Of a stretch of 60,492 bases of DNA, positions 28,493 through 37,597 are shown in pieces. Within the stretch, counting starts at the first letter, position 1. Each line of letters begins with the position of its first letter. The position numbers and the translations under genes were made by a program. Where the stretch lies: positions 155,794 to 216,285 of the forward strand of contig NZ_LUAW01000001.1 of assembly GCF_001605895.1 (NCBI RefSeq), in the 5' to 3' direction. The notes under the pieces are model-generated. The model saw only the letters and a list, made by a program, of their open reading frames with translations. It searched no databases and was not told where the DNA came from. This DNA is from Acinetobacter pragensis (GTDB lineage Bacteria > Pseudomonadota > Gammaproteobacteria > Pseudomonadales > Moraxellaceae).

Positions 28493-29791
28493 ATGAATTT
28501 CGCTCAACTTAAAAAACCTGTAGCACAATACAGCTTAGCCATTGCCGTTTCAGCACTGATGCTGAATTCTGCGCAAGCAGCCACAGCTGAACAAAAAGAA
28601 GTTGCGCAGTTGCGTGCTGAAGTTGCAGAGCTGAAAGCATTGATCAAACAGCAGCAGCAGGTTCAAGTGCAGCAGCAAGCTGATATTCAGCAAGTTAAAA
28701 CACGTCCTGCTCCAGTAGTTGTTGCAGCAGCGCCTGCTTCACCGCTTGCTGGACTGAAATCTAAAGCGGGTGCAGATGTCAATCTTTATGGTTTTGTACG
28801 CGGTGATGCGAACTATATCATTGAAGGTGCAGATAATGACTTCGGCAGCGTGCATACATCAACCGGCGCTACAAAAGACAAGTTGCGCGCGACTGCGAAA
28901 ACTACACGTATTGGCTTAGATTTTAGCGCGCCTGTTGGTGCTGACAATAAAGTTGGCGGTAAAATTGAAGCTGATTTCGCTGATTCTGACAGTGTGAAAA
29001 GTGAAGGTTTCCGTCTTCGTCATGCGTACTTAACTTATAACAATTGGTTATTTGGTCAAACGACTTCCAACTTCCTGTCTAGCCATGCACCTGAAATGAT
29101 CGATTTCAGCACCAACGTGGGCGGCGGAACAACACGTTTACCGCAAGTACGCTATAACTTTAAGCTTGCTCCGCAAACTCAGTTATTTGTTTCTGCAGAA
29201 GAAGGTGACAGTAAAGGTACAGTTGCGGCTGATACTTCTTATCGTATTCCAAACCTTACTGCGAAGCTGACTCAAGGTTTTGCAGATGGTAAAGGTTCAG
29301 CATCTGCGCGCGCATTGGTTGAAAATTACAAGTCAGATGCTGCAAACGATACTGAAACAGCTTGGGGCGTTGCAGCTGGCGCATCATATGCAGTGACGGA
29401 TCAATTGAAGCTGAATGGCGATCTTTCTTATGCGGAAGGCAACAGTAACTATTTATATGGTTCAAACTCTGCGTATTCTGTAGTGAATGGCAGTGTTGAG
29501 CAAAATAAATTTACTGCTGTTCAGGTTGGTGCAACATACAAGTTTAACGAAAAGCTTCGTTCAACTTTGGCTTATGGCGCTCTATTTGCGGATGATGGCA
29601 GTGCATACGCAAAAGCTGCAGCGAACAGCAATGCAAATGAAGAAGTTCAGCAAGCTTGGTTAAATATTATTTATGCACCAGTAAAACCAGTTGAGCTGGG
29701 TGTTGAATATGTAAATGGTAAGCGTAAAGCATTTGGCGGTGACTCTTACAATGACGACCGTGTTGGCTTAATGGCTAAATACAGCTTCTAA
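28493..29791 (+). CDS. dcaP: DcaP-family trimeric outer-membrane porin
   Basis: Outer-membrane channel, 432 residues, with a signal peptide ending AQA (about residue 29). A short coiled coil follows (EQKEVAQLRAEVAELKALI), then a Gln/Pro/Ala linker with APVVV, then a beta-barrel opening NLYGFVRGDANY and ending with aromatic YSF. The N-terminal coiled coil before a 16-strand barrel is a DcaP hallmark. A. baumannii DcaP takes up phthalates and some beta-lactamase inhibitors, and in A. baylyi it is linked to dicarboxylic acids. Several paralogues exist per genome, so substrate assignment is inference. It is monocistronic with a strong terminator. Confidence 0.92.
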   Translation: MNFAQLKKPVAQYSLAIAVSALMLNSAQAATAEQKEVAQLRAEVAELKALIKQQQQVQVQQQADIQQVKTRPAPVVVAAAPASPLAGLKSKAGADVNLYGFVRGDANYIIEGADNDFGSVHTSTGATKDKLRATAKTTRIGLDFSAPVGADNKVGGKIEADFADSDSVKSEGFRLRHAYLTYNNWLFGQTTSNFLSSHAPEMIDFSTNVGGGTTRLPQVRYNFKLAPQTQLFVSAEEGDSKGTVAADTSYRIPNLTAKLTQGFADGKGSASARALVENYKSDAANDTETAWGVAAGASYAVTDQLKLNGDLSYAEGNSNYLYGSNSAYSVVNGSVEQNKFTAVQVGATYKFNEKLRSTLAYGALFADDGSAYAKAAANSNANEEVQQAWLNIIYAPVKPVELGVEYVNGKRKAFGGDSYNDDRVGLMAKYSF

Positions 29792-29812
29792 TCTAAAATA
29801 TGTAAATTGCCT

Positions 29813-29843
29813 AAAAACAGGAGCTTTATGCTCCTGTTTTTTA
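29813..29843 (+). terminator. dcaP terminator
   Basis: AACAGGAGC-TTTAT-GCTCCTGTT stem followed by TTTTATTT, 25 bases after the dcaP stop. Confidence 0.9.
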
Positions 29844-30248
29844 TTTGATAGGATTGAACTGAGCGCTTATAAATTAAGCACTATTTTTTTAGAAAATAAA
29901 TATAAAAAAACGATCACAGTTATTGATATGAATTATTGTAAAAAAATAAAGTTTTTACACAAAAAATATGCATAATGTCGCACTTTTATTCATATTGATG
30001 GTTGATCAAAATATTTGACAAGGATATTCGTTAAGATTCTAAATCATTAAGAGTGTGCGGAATATTTGGGCAATACATATGCCATTAGGGGAGTATGGTA
30101 TTGCAAGTCATTTACATGAGAAGCATCAAATGAGCCACAGCATAAATATTTGGAATAAAACTTAGGCATTGGGTTAAACCGTGCTGCACTTTATTCATTT
30201 GATCAAATCTTTAATTGCTCTGGTTCATTACCTGCATGGACTATTATT
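29844..30248. other. intergenic region upstream of gltS
   Basis: AT-rich and without credible ORFs. It probably contains the gltS promoter and a long 5' leader. I found no riboswitch-like or terminator-like structure here. Confidence 0.35.
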
Positions 30249-31490
30249 ATGGAATTTACTTTTAACGCATTTTATACCTTAATTGCTGCCGTGATCGTTC
30301 TATTGCTTGGACGGTTTCTTGTTAATAAAATTGGTTTTTTAAAACGCTATAATATTCCTGAACCCGTTGCGGGCGGTTTAGTCGCCGCTATTATATCGCT
30401 GATTGTGCATCAGCTTTGGGGATACAGCATTACCACAAGTAGTCAGCTGCAAACCAGCTTTATGCTGATTTTCTTTGCATCTATTGGTTTAAGCGCGAAC
30501 TTTTCTAAATTAAGAGAAGGCGGCTTAGGCTTGGTGATCTTTCTGGTTGCTGTAGCATCATTTATTGTGGTGCAGGATTTTGTCGGAATTAGCCTAGCGA
30601 CAATACTGGGTATTGATCCATTAATTGGCTTGATTGCAGGCTCTATCACGCTGACTGGGGGACATGGTACTGCGGGCGCTTGGGGTGAAATTTTAGAAAC
30701 CCAGCACGGCATACAAGGCGCGCTGGCGCTTGGCATGGCAAGTGCGACCTTCGGTTTGATTATTGGCGGTATTATTGGCGGACCTTTAGCAAAATTGCTG
30801 ATTAACCGTTATAAGCTAGCGACACCGCGCACCAATGAACAGATCGAAAAAAGTGACAGTACGCCTTTGGCCGATATCAATTCTACAGAATATGTTCCAT
30901 TTGAATATCCGCACCGTGTCCGCCTAATTACGGCTGATAATGCTATTACGACATTGGGCCTGTTTGCCGGCTGCTTGGCATTTGCAGAGTTTATGACGGG
31001 CTATAGCAAAGGGACAATGTTTGAATTGCCGACATTTGTATGGGCGTTGGCAGGCGGCGTTATTCTGCGCAACGTGCTGGAAGGCATTTTAAAAATTCAA
31101 ATTTTTGACCGCGCAATTGATGTTTTTGGTAATGCATCCCTTTCGCTGTATTTAGCGATGGCTTTGCTTTCTCTAAAACTGTGGCAATTATCTGACTTGG
31201 CTGGCCCGTTGGTTGTTATTTTGGGTGCACAAACATTAACAATGGGGCTGTATGCCGCCTTTGTCACATTCCGTGTGATGGGTAAAAACTATGATGCGGC
31301 GGTTTTGGCTGCAGGGCATTGCGGTTTTGGCATGGGCGCCACGCCAACAGCTGTCGCCAACATGCAGGCCATTACCAATATGTATGGGCCTTCACACAAA
31401 GCATTTTTGATTGTACCGCTCTGCGGCGCATTTTTTGTTGACTTGATTAATGCGACAGTCATTCAATTTATTTTAAAATTTTTTGCATAA
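30249..31490 (+). CDS. gltS: sodium/glutamate symporter GltS
   Basis: 413-residue Na+-coupled glutamate uptake protein of the ESS family. It has about 10-12 membrane helices and the two inverted re-entrant signatures GGHGTAGAWG (near residue 138) and GHCGFGMGATPTAVANM (near residue 355). The latter aligns with the GltS substrate-binding loop. YNIPEPVAGGLVAA near the N-terminus is also diagnostic. It is a single gene flanked by long non-coding stretches and a strong terminator, so it is likely regulated on its own. Confidence 0.95.
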   Translation: MEFTFNAFYTLIAAVIVLLLGRFLVNKIGFLKRYNIPEPVAGGLVAAIISLIVHQLWGYSITTSSQLQTSFMLIFFASIGLSANFSKLREGGLGLVIFLVAVASFIVVQDFVGISLATILGIDPLIGLIAGSITLTGGHGTAGAWGEILETQHGIQGALALGMASATFGLIIGGIIGGPLAKLLINRYKLATPRTNEQIEKSDSTPLADINSTEYVPFEYPHRVRLITADNAITTLGLFAGCLAFAEFMTGYSKGTMFELPTFVWALAGGVILRNVLEGILKIQIFDRAIDVFGNASLSLYLAMALLSLKLWQLSDLAGPLVVILGAQTLTMGLYAAFVTFRVMGKNYDAAVLAAGHCGFGMGATPTAVANMQAITNMYGPSHKAFLIVPLCGAFFVDLINATVIQFILKFFA

Positions 31491-31520
31491 CTGAAGACTG
31501 TTTGAAATTTAAATGGCTTT

Positions 31521-31550
31521 AAAAAACCCAAGGAAACTTGGGTTTTTTTA
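31521..31550 (+). terminator. gltS terminator
   Basis: AAACCCAAG-GAAA-CTTGGGTTT stem (nine bases, GNRA-type tetraloop) followed by TTTTA, about 30 bases after the gltS stop. Confidence 0.92.
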
Positions 31551-31904
31551 TGCAAAAAAATTCTCTGTGCAATTTATATTACCGGCCAGCTGCTTAAAAC
31601 AGCGGTATAAGCGATAAAGCTGTCCATAATACCGAGCCAAATAGGTAATGGTATTCGCAATAAAATAAGGTGCATCCAAGTTTCAGAAATATCCAAAATA
31701 TCTGCAGCAGGGATCTGGACGGTGTGATGGAAAGCTTTAAAACCAATCTTTTCAGATTATAATTTTAGACTGTGAGGCATTCTGGAAAGGGCTGAAATCG
31801 TCATTGCGGTTTTACGAATCATAACAATAGTGATGATGCGATCTCATTAGACTATCCCTCGTTAAATAAAATCAAAAATGAAAGTTGGAATCTGTGTGGT
31901 GAAA
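31551..31904. other. intergenic region upstream of the patatin-like gene
   Basis: About 350 bases with no supported ORF and no obvious structure. It presumably holds the promoter of the patatin-like gene. Confidence 0.35.
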
Positions 31905-32903
31905 ATGAAATTTGCTTTTGCTGCGTTTACAAGTGTGCTGCTTGCAGCGTGCCAAACTATTGCATCAAAACCTGCTGATACTGCAGCTTCATCTGTACAG
32001 CAAAGCGCTGCGCCGGCGTTAAACCGGGTTGAAGCCTATGCGGGCAAAGACCGGATTGATTTTCATAAACTGAAACAGCAGGAAAAGCGCCCCATTGTGG
32101 CTTTGGTGTTAGGCAGCGGCGGGGCACGCGGCTATGCGCATATTGGGGCAATTCAAGTTTTGGAAGCGCATGGCATAAAGCCGGATTTTATTGTTGGCAC
32201 CAGTGCAGGCAGCATTGTGGGAACTTTATATGCGTCAGGTTTAAAGGCCGACGAGCTGCGTGAAGTTGCGCTGAGTATGAAGCCGAATGATGTGCGTGAA
32301 ATCCGTTTAGATAAAAAAGGCGTGCTGGACGGGAAAAAAGTTGAGGATTATGTCAACAAACAAGTGAATAATACTCCGCTGGAATTGCTGAAAACGCCGA
32401 TGTATGTTGTGGCAACCGAACTGCAGCAGGGCAAGAAAATGGTGTTTAACTCAGGCAATACGGGGCAGGCCGTACGCGCTTCGGTATCTATTCCAAGCAT
32501 GTTCATTCCTGCGGTGATCAATCATCAGGAATATGTCGATGGCGGCTTGGTTAGCCCAGTTCCGGTCGATGTGGCACGTGATTTAGGTGCGGACATTATT
32601 ATTGCTGTGGATATTTTGGCGCAGCCTGTTCATACCGAAACCAGCAATGTCTGGGGATTGTTCAACCAAAACATCAATATCATGCAGTATTATTTAGCGA
32701 AAGAAGAGTTAAAGCGTGCGGATGTGGTGATTCAGCCAGATATTCGAGAGAAGGCGCATATCTTTGATGTAAATGGCCGCGAAGCCACCATACAGGCTGG
32801 GGTAACAGCTGCTGAGCAAAAGCTGAATGCGATTACGAACATATTTGCAGCGCATAGCCATCCGCTTGAGCGTGAAGCGGCGATTTACAGCGTTCAGCAA
32901 TAA
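31905..32903 (+). CDS. patatin-like phospholipase lipoprotein (RssA/NTE type)
   Basis: About 332 residues from the ATG at 31905 (MKFAFAAFTSVLLAACQ), a lipoprotein signal with lipobox LAAC; an upstream in-frame ATG at 31878 is less likely. The patatin catalytic dyad is complete: oxyanion loop GSGGARGYAHIGAIQ, serine in GTSAGS, and aspartate in YVDGGLVSPVPV. This type of single-domain patatin resembles RssA but carries an acyl anchor, so it likely acts on lipids at the periplasmic face of an envelope membrane. The substrate is unknown. Confidence 0.9.
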   Translation: MKFAFAAFTSVLLAACQTIASKPADTAASSVQQSAAPALNRVEAYAGKDRIDFHKLKQQEKRPIVALVLGSGGARGYAHIGAIQVLEAHGIKPDFIVGTSAGSIVGTLYASGLKADELREVALSMKPNDVREIRLDKKGVLDGKKVEDYVNKQVNNTPLELLKTPMYVVATELQQGKKMVFNSGNTGQAVRASVSIPSMFIPAVINHQEYVDGGLVSPVPVDVARDLGADIIIAVDILAQPVHTETSNVWGLFNQNINIMQYYLAKEELKRADVVIQPDIREKAHIFDVNGREATIQAGVTAAEQKLNAITNIFAAHSHPLEREAAIYSVQQ

Positions 32904-33184
32904 CGCGCACAGGGTTTAATACCGGATACTGATTGAATATAAAGTAGTGCATTGCGGTTTTTACTGCCGGTCTGCTTTTTTTATTTCTGTATTTAAACAT
33001 TTTCTGTATTAGCTTTTGTCTGCGGCCTGCGGTTAGGAAGGGAACAGACAGTGTCTTAGCCTTTATAGTGATAAGATCCTGAACTTAAAACCATAATAGA
33101 AGAAATATACTTAATGTTTACTTTATTTTATTGATATTTAATAAATAATGAATTAATCCTTAAAACCTTAACTATAATATTAAT
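32904..33184. other. non-coding stretch after the patatin gene
   Basis: AT-rich, no supported ORF. It contains a T-rich segment near 32970-32985 that may end the patatin transcript, though no clean hairpin is visible. A TATAAT at 33173-33178 heads the small-RNA candidate. Confidence 0.4.
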
Positions 33185-33262
33185 TTTCTATTTAGCGTGT
33201 TTACTCAGATATATACGTTTACCTATGTCCATAAACCCGCTAAAATTTTACGGGTTTTTTAT
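33185..33262 (+). ncRNA. candidate small RNA with its own promoter and terminator
   Basis: A TATAAT at 33173-33178 is followed, without any ORF, by about 78 bases. These end in a rho-independent terminator: AAACCCG (33234-33240), loop, CGGGTTT (33251-33257), then TTTT. The terminator lies just before the start of a 65-residue ORF rather than after a gene. An independent short transcript, or a prematurely ending leader of that ORF, explains this best. The -35 element is weak and no known family was recognised. Confidence 0.4.
33234..33262 (+). terminator. terminator with no upstream gene
   Basis: AAACCCG and CGGGTTT arms around an AT-rich loop, followed by a T-run. The preceding protein gene ends about 330 bases earlier, so this belongs to a separate transcript or acts as an attenuator. 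Confidence 0.75.
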
Positions 33263-33285
33263 AGTTTAAATCAATTAATAAAAGC

Positions 33286-33483
33286 ATGAGTAACTGCTAT
33301 ATGCATACATTGAAAATTGGCCAGCAAGTAACTTTAGCAGCCATGGAACAGCGGGTTTTTACTGTGACGTCCGTAAAAATTGACGGTTCGTATAACATTG
33401 AAACTGAGCTGGAAAATCAGCAGAAATTAACCTATGAAAATGTCGCTTTTGAAATGCTGAAAGTTATACCGCCTAAACTTTAA
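33286..33483 (+). CDS. small hypothetical protein
   Basis: 65-residue soluble ORF, not recognised. It reads MSNCYMHTLKIGQQVTLAAM, then a beta-rich body (VFTVTSVKIDGSYNIETELE) and ends KVIPPKL. The pattern 'GQQVTL...VFTVTSVKIDGSYNIE' resembles a small SH3-like or KOW-like barrel, which is only an impression. An internal ATG at 33301 could be the true start. No strong ribosome site is seen for either. It lies right behind a terminator-like hairpin. Confidence 0.55.
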   Translation: MSNCYMHTLKIGQQVTLAAMEQRVFTVTSVKIDGSYNIETELENQQKLTYENVAFEMLKVIPPKL

Positions 33484-33828
33484 ATGAGTATGTATACGGT
33501 ATGTTTTTATGCGGATGCATGTAGGAATTTTATTGAAGATACGAAGAATAGAGTAAGCTAAAACGGAAATAGTTCAATTCCTGATGGATTTTACTTTATT
33601 TTTCAAATAATGAAATCTTGCATAGCGTTTGCACAAAATGGCAGAAGTTTGTAAATTCGTTTAATACTCAACCATTTAATGGAATTACTATATATTTTTT
33701 TGAATGATAGTTAAATCACTATAAATAATAATGATGAATTTTTTGCCGAATAGAACATTTTATTTAAGTTAAAAACGATATAATAATCATACTAATTAAT
33801 GTCCTTCCATAAAGTCTAGAGAAACGCG
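33484..33828. other. AT-rich intergenic region
   Basis: About 345 bases with low GC and many stops in all frames. It should contain the thioesterase promoter, but no specific element could be assigned. Confidence 0.35.
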
Positions 33829-34350
33829 ATGTCCCCATTAGATCAAATTGCTCCGGTATTAGAAGACCAATCTGAATTAAATATGTCCGTCCTGATGACC
33901 CCAGATATGGCAAACTTTTCAGGCAATGTGCATGGCGGAACAATTTTAAAATTGCTGGATCAGGTGGCATACGCATGCGCCAGCCGTTACTCAGGCAGCT
34001 ATGTGGTGACTTTGTCTGTAGATAAGGTTAATTTCAAAGAGCCGATTCATGTGGGCGAGCTGGTGACGTTCTTGGCAAGCGTGAACCATGTTGGCCGTAC
34101 ATCTATGGAAATCGGCATCCGTGTTGAAGCGCAGAATATTCAAAAGCGCACAGTACGCCATACCAACAGCTGCTATTTCACCATGGTCGCTGTCGATGAG
34201 ACGGGCAAGCCAAAACCAATTCCAGAACTGAATTTAAATAATGACTGGAAACGATGCCGTTTTGAAGCCGCTGAACAGCGTAAGATTGCGCGTTTGCAGG
34301 AAAATCATCACCCGTCTTGCAGCATTTATAAAAAATCATCCCACAGCTAA
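33829..34350 (+). CDS. acyl-CoA thioesterase (hotdog fold, YciA/BFIT type)
   Basis: 173-residue hotdog-fold hydrolase of acyl-CoA. The family start MTPDMANFSGNVHGGTILKLLDQVAYACASR contains the catalytic/structural N..G..HGG motif and central helix. It is followed by VDKVNFKEPIHVGELV and then SMEIGIRVEAQ, the usual second strand set. The C-terminal tail (about residues 135-173) is basic and longer than in YciA. It probably controls free fatty acid or CoA pools. A terminator follows directly. Confidence 0.92.
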   Translation: MSPLDQIAPVLEDQSELNMSVLMTPDMANFSGNVHGGTILKLLDQVAYACASRYSGSYVVTLSVDKVNFKEPIHVGELVTFLASVNHVGRTSMEIGIRVEAQNIQKRTVRHTNSCYFTMVAVDETGKPKPIPELNLNNDWKRCRFEAAEQRKIARLQENHHPSCSIYKKSSHS

Positions 34351-34371
34351 TTTCTGTAGATGATGCTAATC

Positions 34372-34396
34372 AAACCGCCTCAGGGCGGTTTTTTTA
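34372..34396 (+). terminator. thioesterase terminator
   Basis: AACCGCC-TCAG-GGCGGTT stem (34373-34390) followed by seven T, 22 bases after the thioesterase stop. Confidence 0.92.
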
Positions 34397-34691
34397 TGCT
34401 GCCGTGTTTATTCGGTCTATAAATAGTCATATTTTATGTAGCGCTGCTGTTGTGATACCGGGCCGTAGATAATTTAAACGGTGTGCTTAACTGCCTTGGT
34501 CAAAATTTGTGTTGAACAGATTGCCGTTAAATCCTGAGTATTCAACTAAAGTTTTATCTTTGGAATTGAAATTGCCCTAGTGGCGGATATGATTTGCGCG
34601 TAACATAGAACGATACGTATCGTTTCGATTATGCATTCATTTTTAATGCATAGCATCAAGCTTTTGGGTCATATTTAGCTACGGATTCCGG
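34397..34691 (+). promoter_or_regulatory. promoter region of the TetR-MFS-LysR cassette
   Basis: Possible sigma-70 promoter: TTGAAA (34566-34571), 16-base spacer, TATGAT (34588-34593). A perfect 16-bp palindrome follows immediately. No ORF is credible elsewhere in the region. Confidence 0.55.
34609..34624. promoter_or_regulatory. perfect 16-bp palindromic operator, probable TetR-family site
   Basis: AACGATACGTATCGTT is its own reverse complement. It lies about 15 bases downstream of the proposed -10 and 68 bases before the TetR start, so repressor bound here would block transcription. The ACGATxxxxATCGT form is common for TetR/AcrR regulators. Confidence 0.75.
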
Positions 34692-35315
34692 ATGAGTACA
34701 GCACCACATTCACTTGAAGTTTCTGATTTAAATGAAACGGGAAAGGTTTCCCGGCGCAGGCAATGCATTTTGCGTGCTGTAAACGATGCTTTGGCAGAAT
34801 CTGATTACAGTCGATTGACTATAGAAGACATCGCTGCGCGGGCAGGTGTGGGCAAGTCCACGATTTACCGCTGGTGGAAGCATAAGTCTGATCTGGTTTT
34901 TGAAGCATTTAAGGAAAATACGGCTTCAGTTTTTGATTTGGATTTTGATCAGACGTTAGAATTTAATTTGAATCAGCAGCTGTCCAAACTTTCTAATGCA
35001 TTAAATCATCATGTTGGCCGCGCTTTGCTGGTGGTGATGGCTGAGCATCGTGAAGCAGCAGGGGAGTTTTTTAAGCAGTATCTGCTGCCGCGCCGTGAAC
35101 AGACCTATAAGCTGATTGCACTGGCGATTGAGCGCGGTGAAATAAAAGCTGATTATCCGTTCGAATTTATGCTGGATATGCTGTACGGCCCGATACATTA
35201 TCAAATTATCTTTTTTAACCGCATGCCGGATCAGCGCTATATTCAACAGCTGGTGCATACTGCACTGCAGCCGATTCTTGTCACGCCGCAGCTGGCAGAG
35301 AACGATCATGCCTGA
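34692..35315 (+). CDS. TetR/AcrR-family transcriptional regulator
   Basis: 207 residues. The N-terminal helix-turn-helix is standard for TetR proteins: QCILRAVNDALAESDYSRLTIEDIAARAGVGKSTIYRWWKHKSDLVFEAF. The C-terminal ligand-binding domain (about residues 75-205) is typical of AcrR-like members (FKQYLLPRREQTYKLIALAIERGEIKAD). It overlaps the start of the downstream transporter gene by eight bases. I infer autoregulation through the palindrome in its own leader and control of the adjacent transporter. The inducer is unknown. Confidence 0.93.
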   Translation: MSTAPHSLEVSDLNETGKVSRRRQCILRAVNDALAESDYSRLTIEDIAARAGVGKSTIYRWWKHKSDLVFEAFKENTASVFDLDFDQTLEFNLNQQLSKLSNALNHHVGRALLVVMAEHREAAGEFFKQYLLPRREQTYKLIALAIERGEIKADYPFEFMLDMLYGPIHYQIIFFNRMPDQRYIQQLVHTALQPILVTPQLAENDHA

Positions 35316-36522
35316 AAACTATTTGCCTGCCTTGCCCAGTGAGCAGCTGTGGAACCGTTCTTTTATATTGTGTCTATACAATAACTTATTTTTATTTATC
35401 TATTACTTTGCCATGCTGACCGTGCTGCCGATTTACATCATGCAGGACTTAGGCGGCACAATTAAAGAAGCTGGCTTGGCGCTGACCTTATTTTTGGTTT
35501 CTTCTATTGCTATCCGCCCGTTTTCGGGATTGATTGTAGAAAAGCTGGGTAAAAGAACTGCGCTGCGCGGCGCGGGGCTGCTGTTTGTCATGTTTGCATT
35601 CAGCTATTTGCTGATTGACAGTTTATGGTCTCTTTTACTTGCGCGCTTTTTGCATGGATTTTGGTTCAGTATTTTGACCACAGTCAATGTTCCTGTTGTA
35701 AATGACTTTATTCCAGAAAAACGTAAAGGTGAAGGCATGGGCTATTTTGTCATGTCGACGAATTTAGGTGTGGTTTTTGGGCCGTTAATAGCGTTGACTG
35801 TAATTCAGTTTGCCAGCTTCACAGCGCTGTTTGCGCTGCTCAGCATTGTGACCTGCATTGGCTATGTTTTTAGCCTGAGCTTAAAGGTGCAGGAATATCC
35901 GCAGGCTGTTGAAACAGACACTGTGCAAAAACGCAAAATTGGCTTGCATGATATTGTGGAAACCAAGGTGCTGCCAATCAGCTTGATTGCGCTGCTGGTT
36001 GCGTTTGCATATTCCAGTGTAACCAGCTTTATTACTGCTTATGCCGACAGTCAGAATCTTTTAAGCGCGGCCAGTGTTTTTTTTATTGTCTTTGCTGTTT
36101 CCATGATTGCGGTGCGCCCGTGGGTAGGCAAATGGTACGATCAAAAAGGGCCAAGTTCAGTCATTTATCCGTCGTTTATTTCATTTGCCATCGGTTTGGT
36201 TATTGTCGGCATGATGACCAATCAATGGATGCTGTGGCTGTCTGCGGTATTTATCGGCATGGGCTATGGTTCGCTGTTTCCCTGCATGCAGACCATGGCG
36301 ATACAGTCAGTGCCGAAGCAGCGGATGGGGCATGCCATTTCAACATTTTTTGCTTTATTTGATATAGGCTTAGCAATAGGCTCGGTCATTATGGGGCTGC
36401 TGATCGCCTATTTTGACTACTCATTTACTTATTTAAGCTGTGCGGTCATGGTGATCGTGACGCTGTTTATTTACAAGGCCTCTGCGGTACTGAAGAAGCC
36501 TGCTCAAACATCCATTTCATAG
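35308..36522 (+). CDS. MFS transporter (efflux type) coupled to TetR
   Basis: 404-residue twelve-helix major facilitator from the ATG at 35308, which lies inside the end of the tetR gene (eight-base overlap), so translation is coupled. The protein has a long polar N-terminus, then helix 1 LFIYYFAMLTVLPIYIMQDL. The loop FSGLIVEKLGKRTALRGAG carries the MFS G-x-x-x-D/E-(R/K)-x-G-(R/K)-(R/K) signature. Members of this DHA-like group export toxic small molecules. Placement after a repressor and before a LysR regulator suggests an inducible exporter. Substrate not known. Confidence 0.9.
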   Translation: MPENYLPALPSEQLWNRSFILCLYNNLFLFIYYFAMLTVLPIYIMQDLGGTIKEAGLALTLFLVSSIAIRPFSGLIVEKLGKRTALRGAGLLFVMFAFSYLLIDSLWSLLLARFLHGFWFSILTTVNVPVVNDFIPEKRKGEGMGYFVMSTNLGVVFGPLIALTVIQFASFTALFALLSIVTCIGYVFSLSLKVQEYPQAVETDTVQKRKIGLHDIVETKVLPISLIALLVAFAYSSVTSFITAYADSQNLLSAASVFFIVFAVSMIAVRPWVGKWYDQKGPSSVIYPSFISFAIGLVIVGMMTNQWMLWLSAVFIGMGYGSLFPCMQTMAIQSVPKQRMGHAISTFFALFDIGLAIGSVIMGLLIAYFDYSFTYLSCAVMVIVTLFIYKASAVLKKPAQTSIS

Positions 36523-36531
36523 AGGTGCAGT

Positions 36532-37425
36532 GTGGAATTACGACATTTGCGTTATTTCGTAGCCGTTGCAGAAGAGCTGAATTTTACCAAGGCCGCGCAG
36601 CGCATGTGCACTGTGCAGCCATCTTTGAGCCAGCAGATTAAAGACTTGGAAGTCGAGGTCGGTGTACAGCTTTTGCAGCGATCGAACCGTAAGGTTGAAC
36701 TGACTGAAGAAGGCAAGGCCTTCTTAAAAGAAGCGCGGCTGAGCTTGGAGCATGCGGAAAAAGCCATGCTGGATGCACGGCAAGTGGCGCAGCTGACCAA
36801 AGAACAGCTGAATATCGGTTTTGTGCCGGTAGCGGAAATGAAAGTCTTTCCCTACATTATGCCGAACATTCGCGCACAGTTCCCTGAGCTGAAAATTCAC
36901 TTCCACAGCCTGACGGATGCCGATCAGCTCAAGGCGCTGCATAGAGGGGAAATAGATATTGCATTTACCCGTTATGCCGAAGATTCTCCAGATATAGAGT
37001 CAGTTCAGGTATTTACTGAACCTTTGGCTTTAATTATGCCTAAAGGCTGCCCCGAGGCGGAGCAGCGCCATATCAGCATTAAAAGTTTTAATAAGCAGGA
37101 GTTTATTGTCAGTGATGAACATTCATCTCCGGAACTTTACCGCATTATTCAGGAATTTTTTAAACAGTCAAAATTGAATGTCAACGTGGTGCAGCATTCT
37201 ACCAATATCCTGCTGAACGTTAATTTGGTGGGCATGGGAGTGGGCTGGAGTTTAGTCCCGTCTTATGTAATTCCGCTGCTGGGCGATAAAATTGTGGTGA
37301 AAAGCACCATTGAGCCCCTGCCGATGATTGGGCTGTATGCCAGTTACCGCAAAGACAAGAAAAATGAGGCGATTGAGCTGATTTTAAAAGTGCTGAAAGA
37401 GCAGTTCTATATGGGCTTTTTCTAA
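36532..37425 (+). CDS. LysR-family transcriptional regulator
   Basis: 297 residues starting at GTG 36532 with AGAGGTG as ribosome site, nine bases after the transporter stop. The N-terminal winged helix MELRHLRYFVAVAEELNFTKAAQRMCTVQPSLSQQIKDLE is classical LysR (CatM/BenM-like start). The rest is a periplasmic-binding-protein-like effector domain (about residues 90-290). LysR genes are usually divergent from their targets; here it is the third gene of a TetR-MFS-LysR operon, an uncommon layout. Its target could be elsewhere. Confidence 0.92.
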   Translation: MELRHLRYFVAVAEELNFTKAAQRMCTVQPSLSQQIKDLEVEVGVQLLQRSNRKVELTEEGKAFLKEARLSLEHAEKAMLDARQVAQLTKEQLNIGFVPVAEMKVFPYIMPNIRAQFPELKIHFHSLTDADQLKALHRGEIDIAFTRYAEDSPDIESVQVFTEPLALIMPKGCPEAEQRHISIKSFNKQEFIVSDEHSSPELYRIIQEFFKQSKLNVNVVQHSTNILLNVNLVGMGVGWSLVPSYVIPLLGDKIVVKSTIEPLPMIGLYASYRKDKKNEAIELILKVLKEQFYMGFF

Positions 37426-37439
37426 ACGCAGCCTGCATC

Positions 37440-37470
37440 AAAAAGCCAGTCTTTAGACTGGCTTTTCTTT
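37440..37470 (+). terminator. terminator of the TetR-MFS-LysR cassette
   Basis: AAAAGCCAGTC-TTTA-GACTGGCTTTT is an 11-base perfect stem followed by CTTT, 16 bases after the LysR stop. Confidence 0.9.
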
Positions 37471-37597
37471 GGCGCAAAATAATAAATTTATACAGATTGA
37501 ATTTTAATCGGACTTTATTCTAAATTGGATGCATCAATACTTTATTTACTTACCCCCATTTGCATACTAAAAACATTGTTTTAGGACGGCCGCGCCA

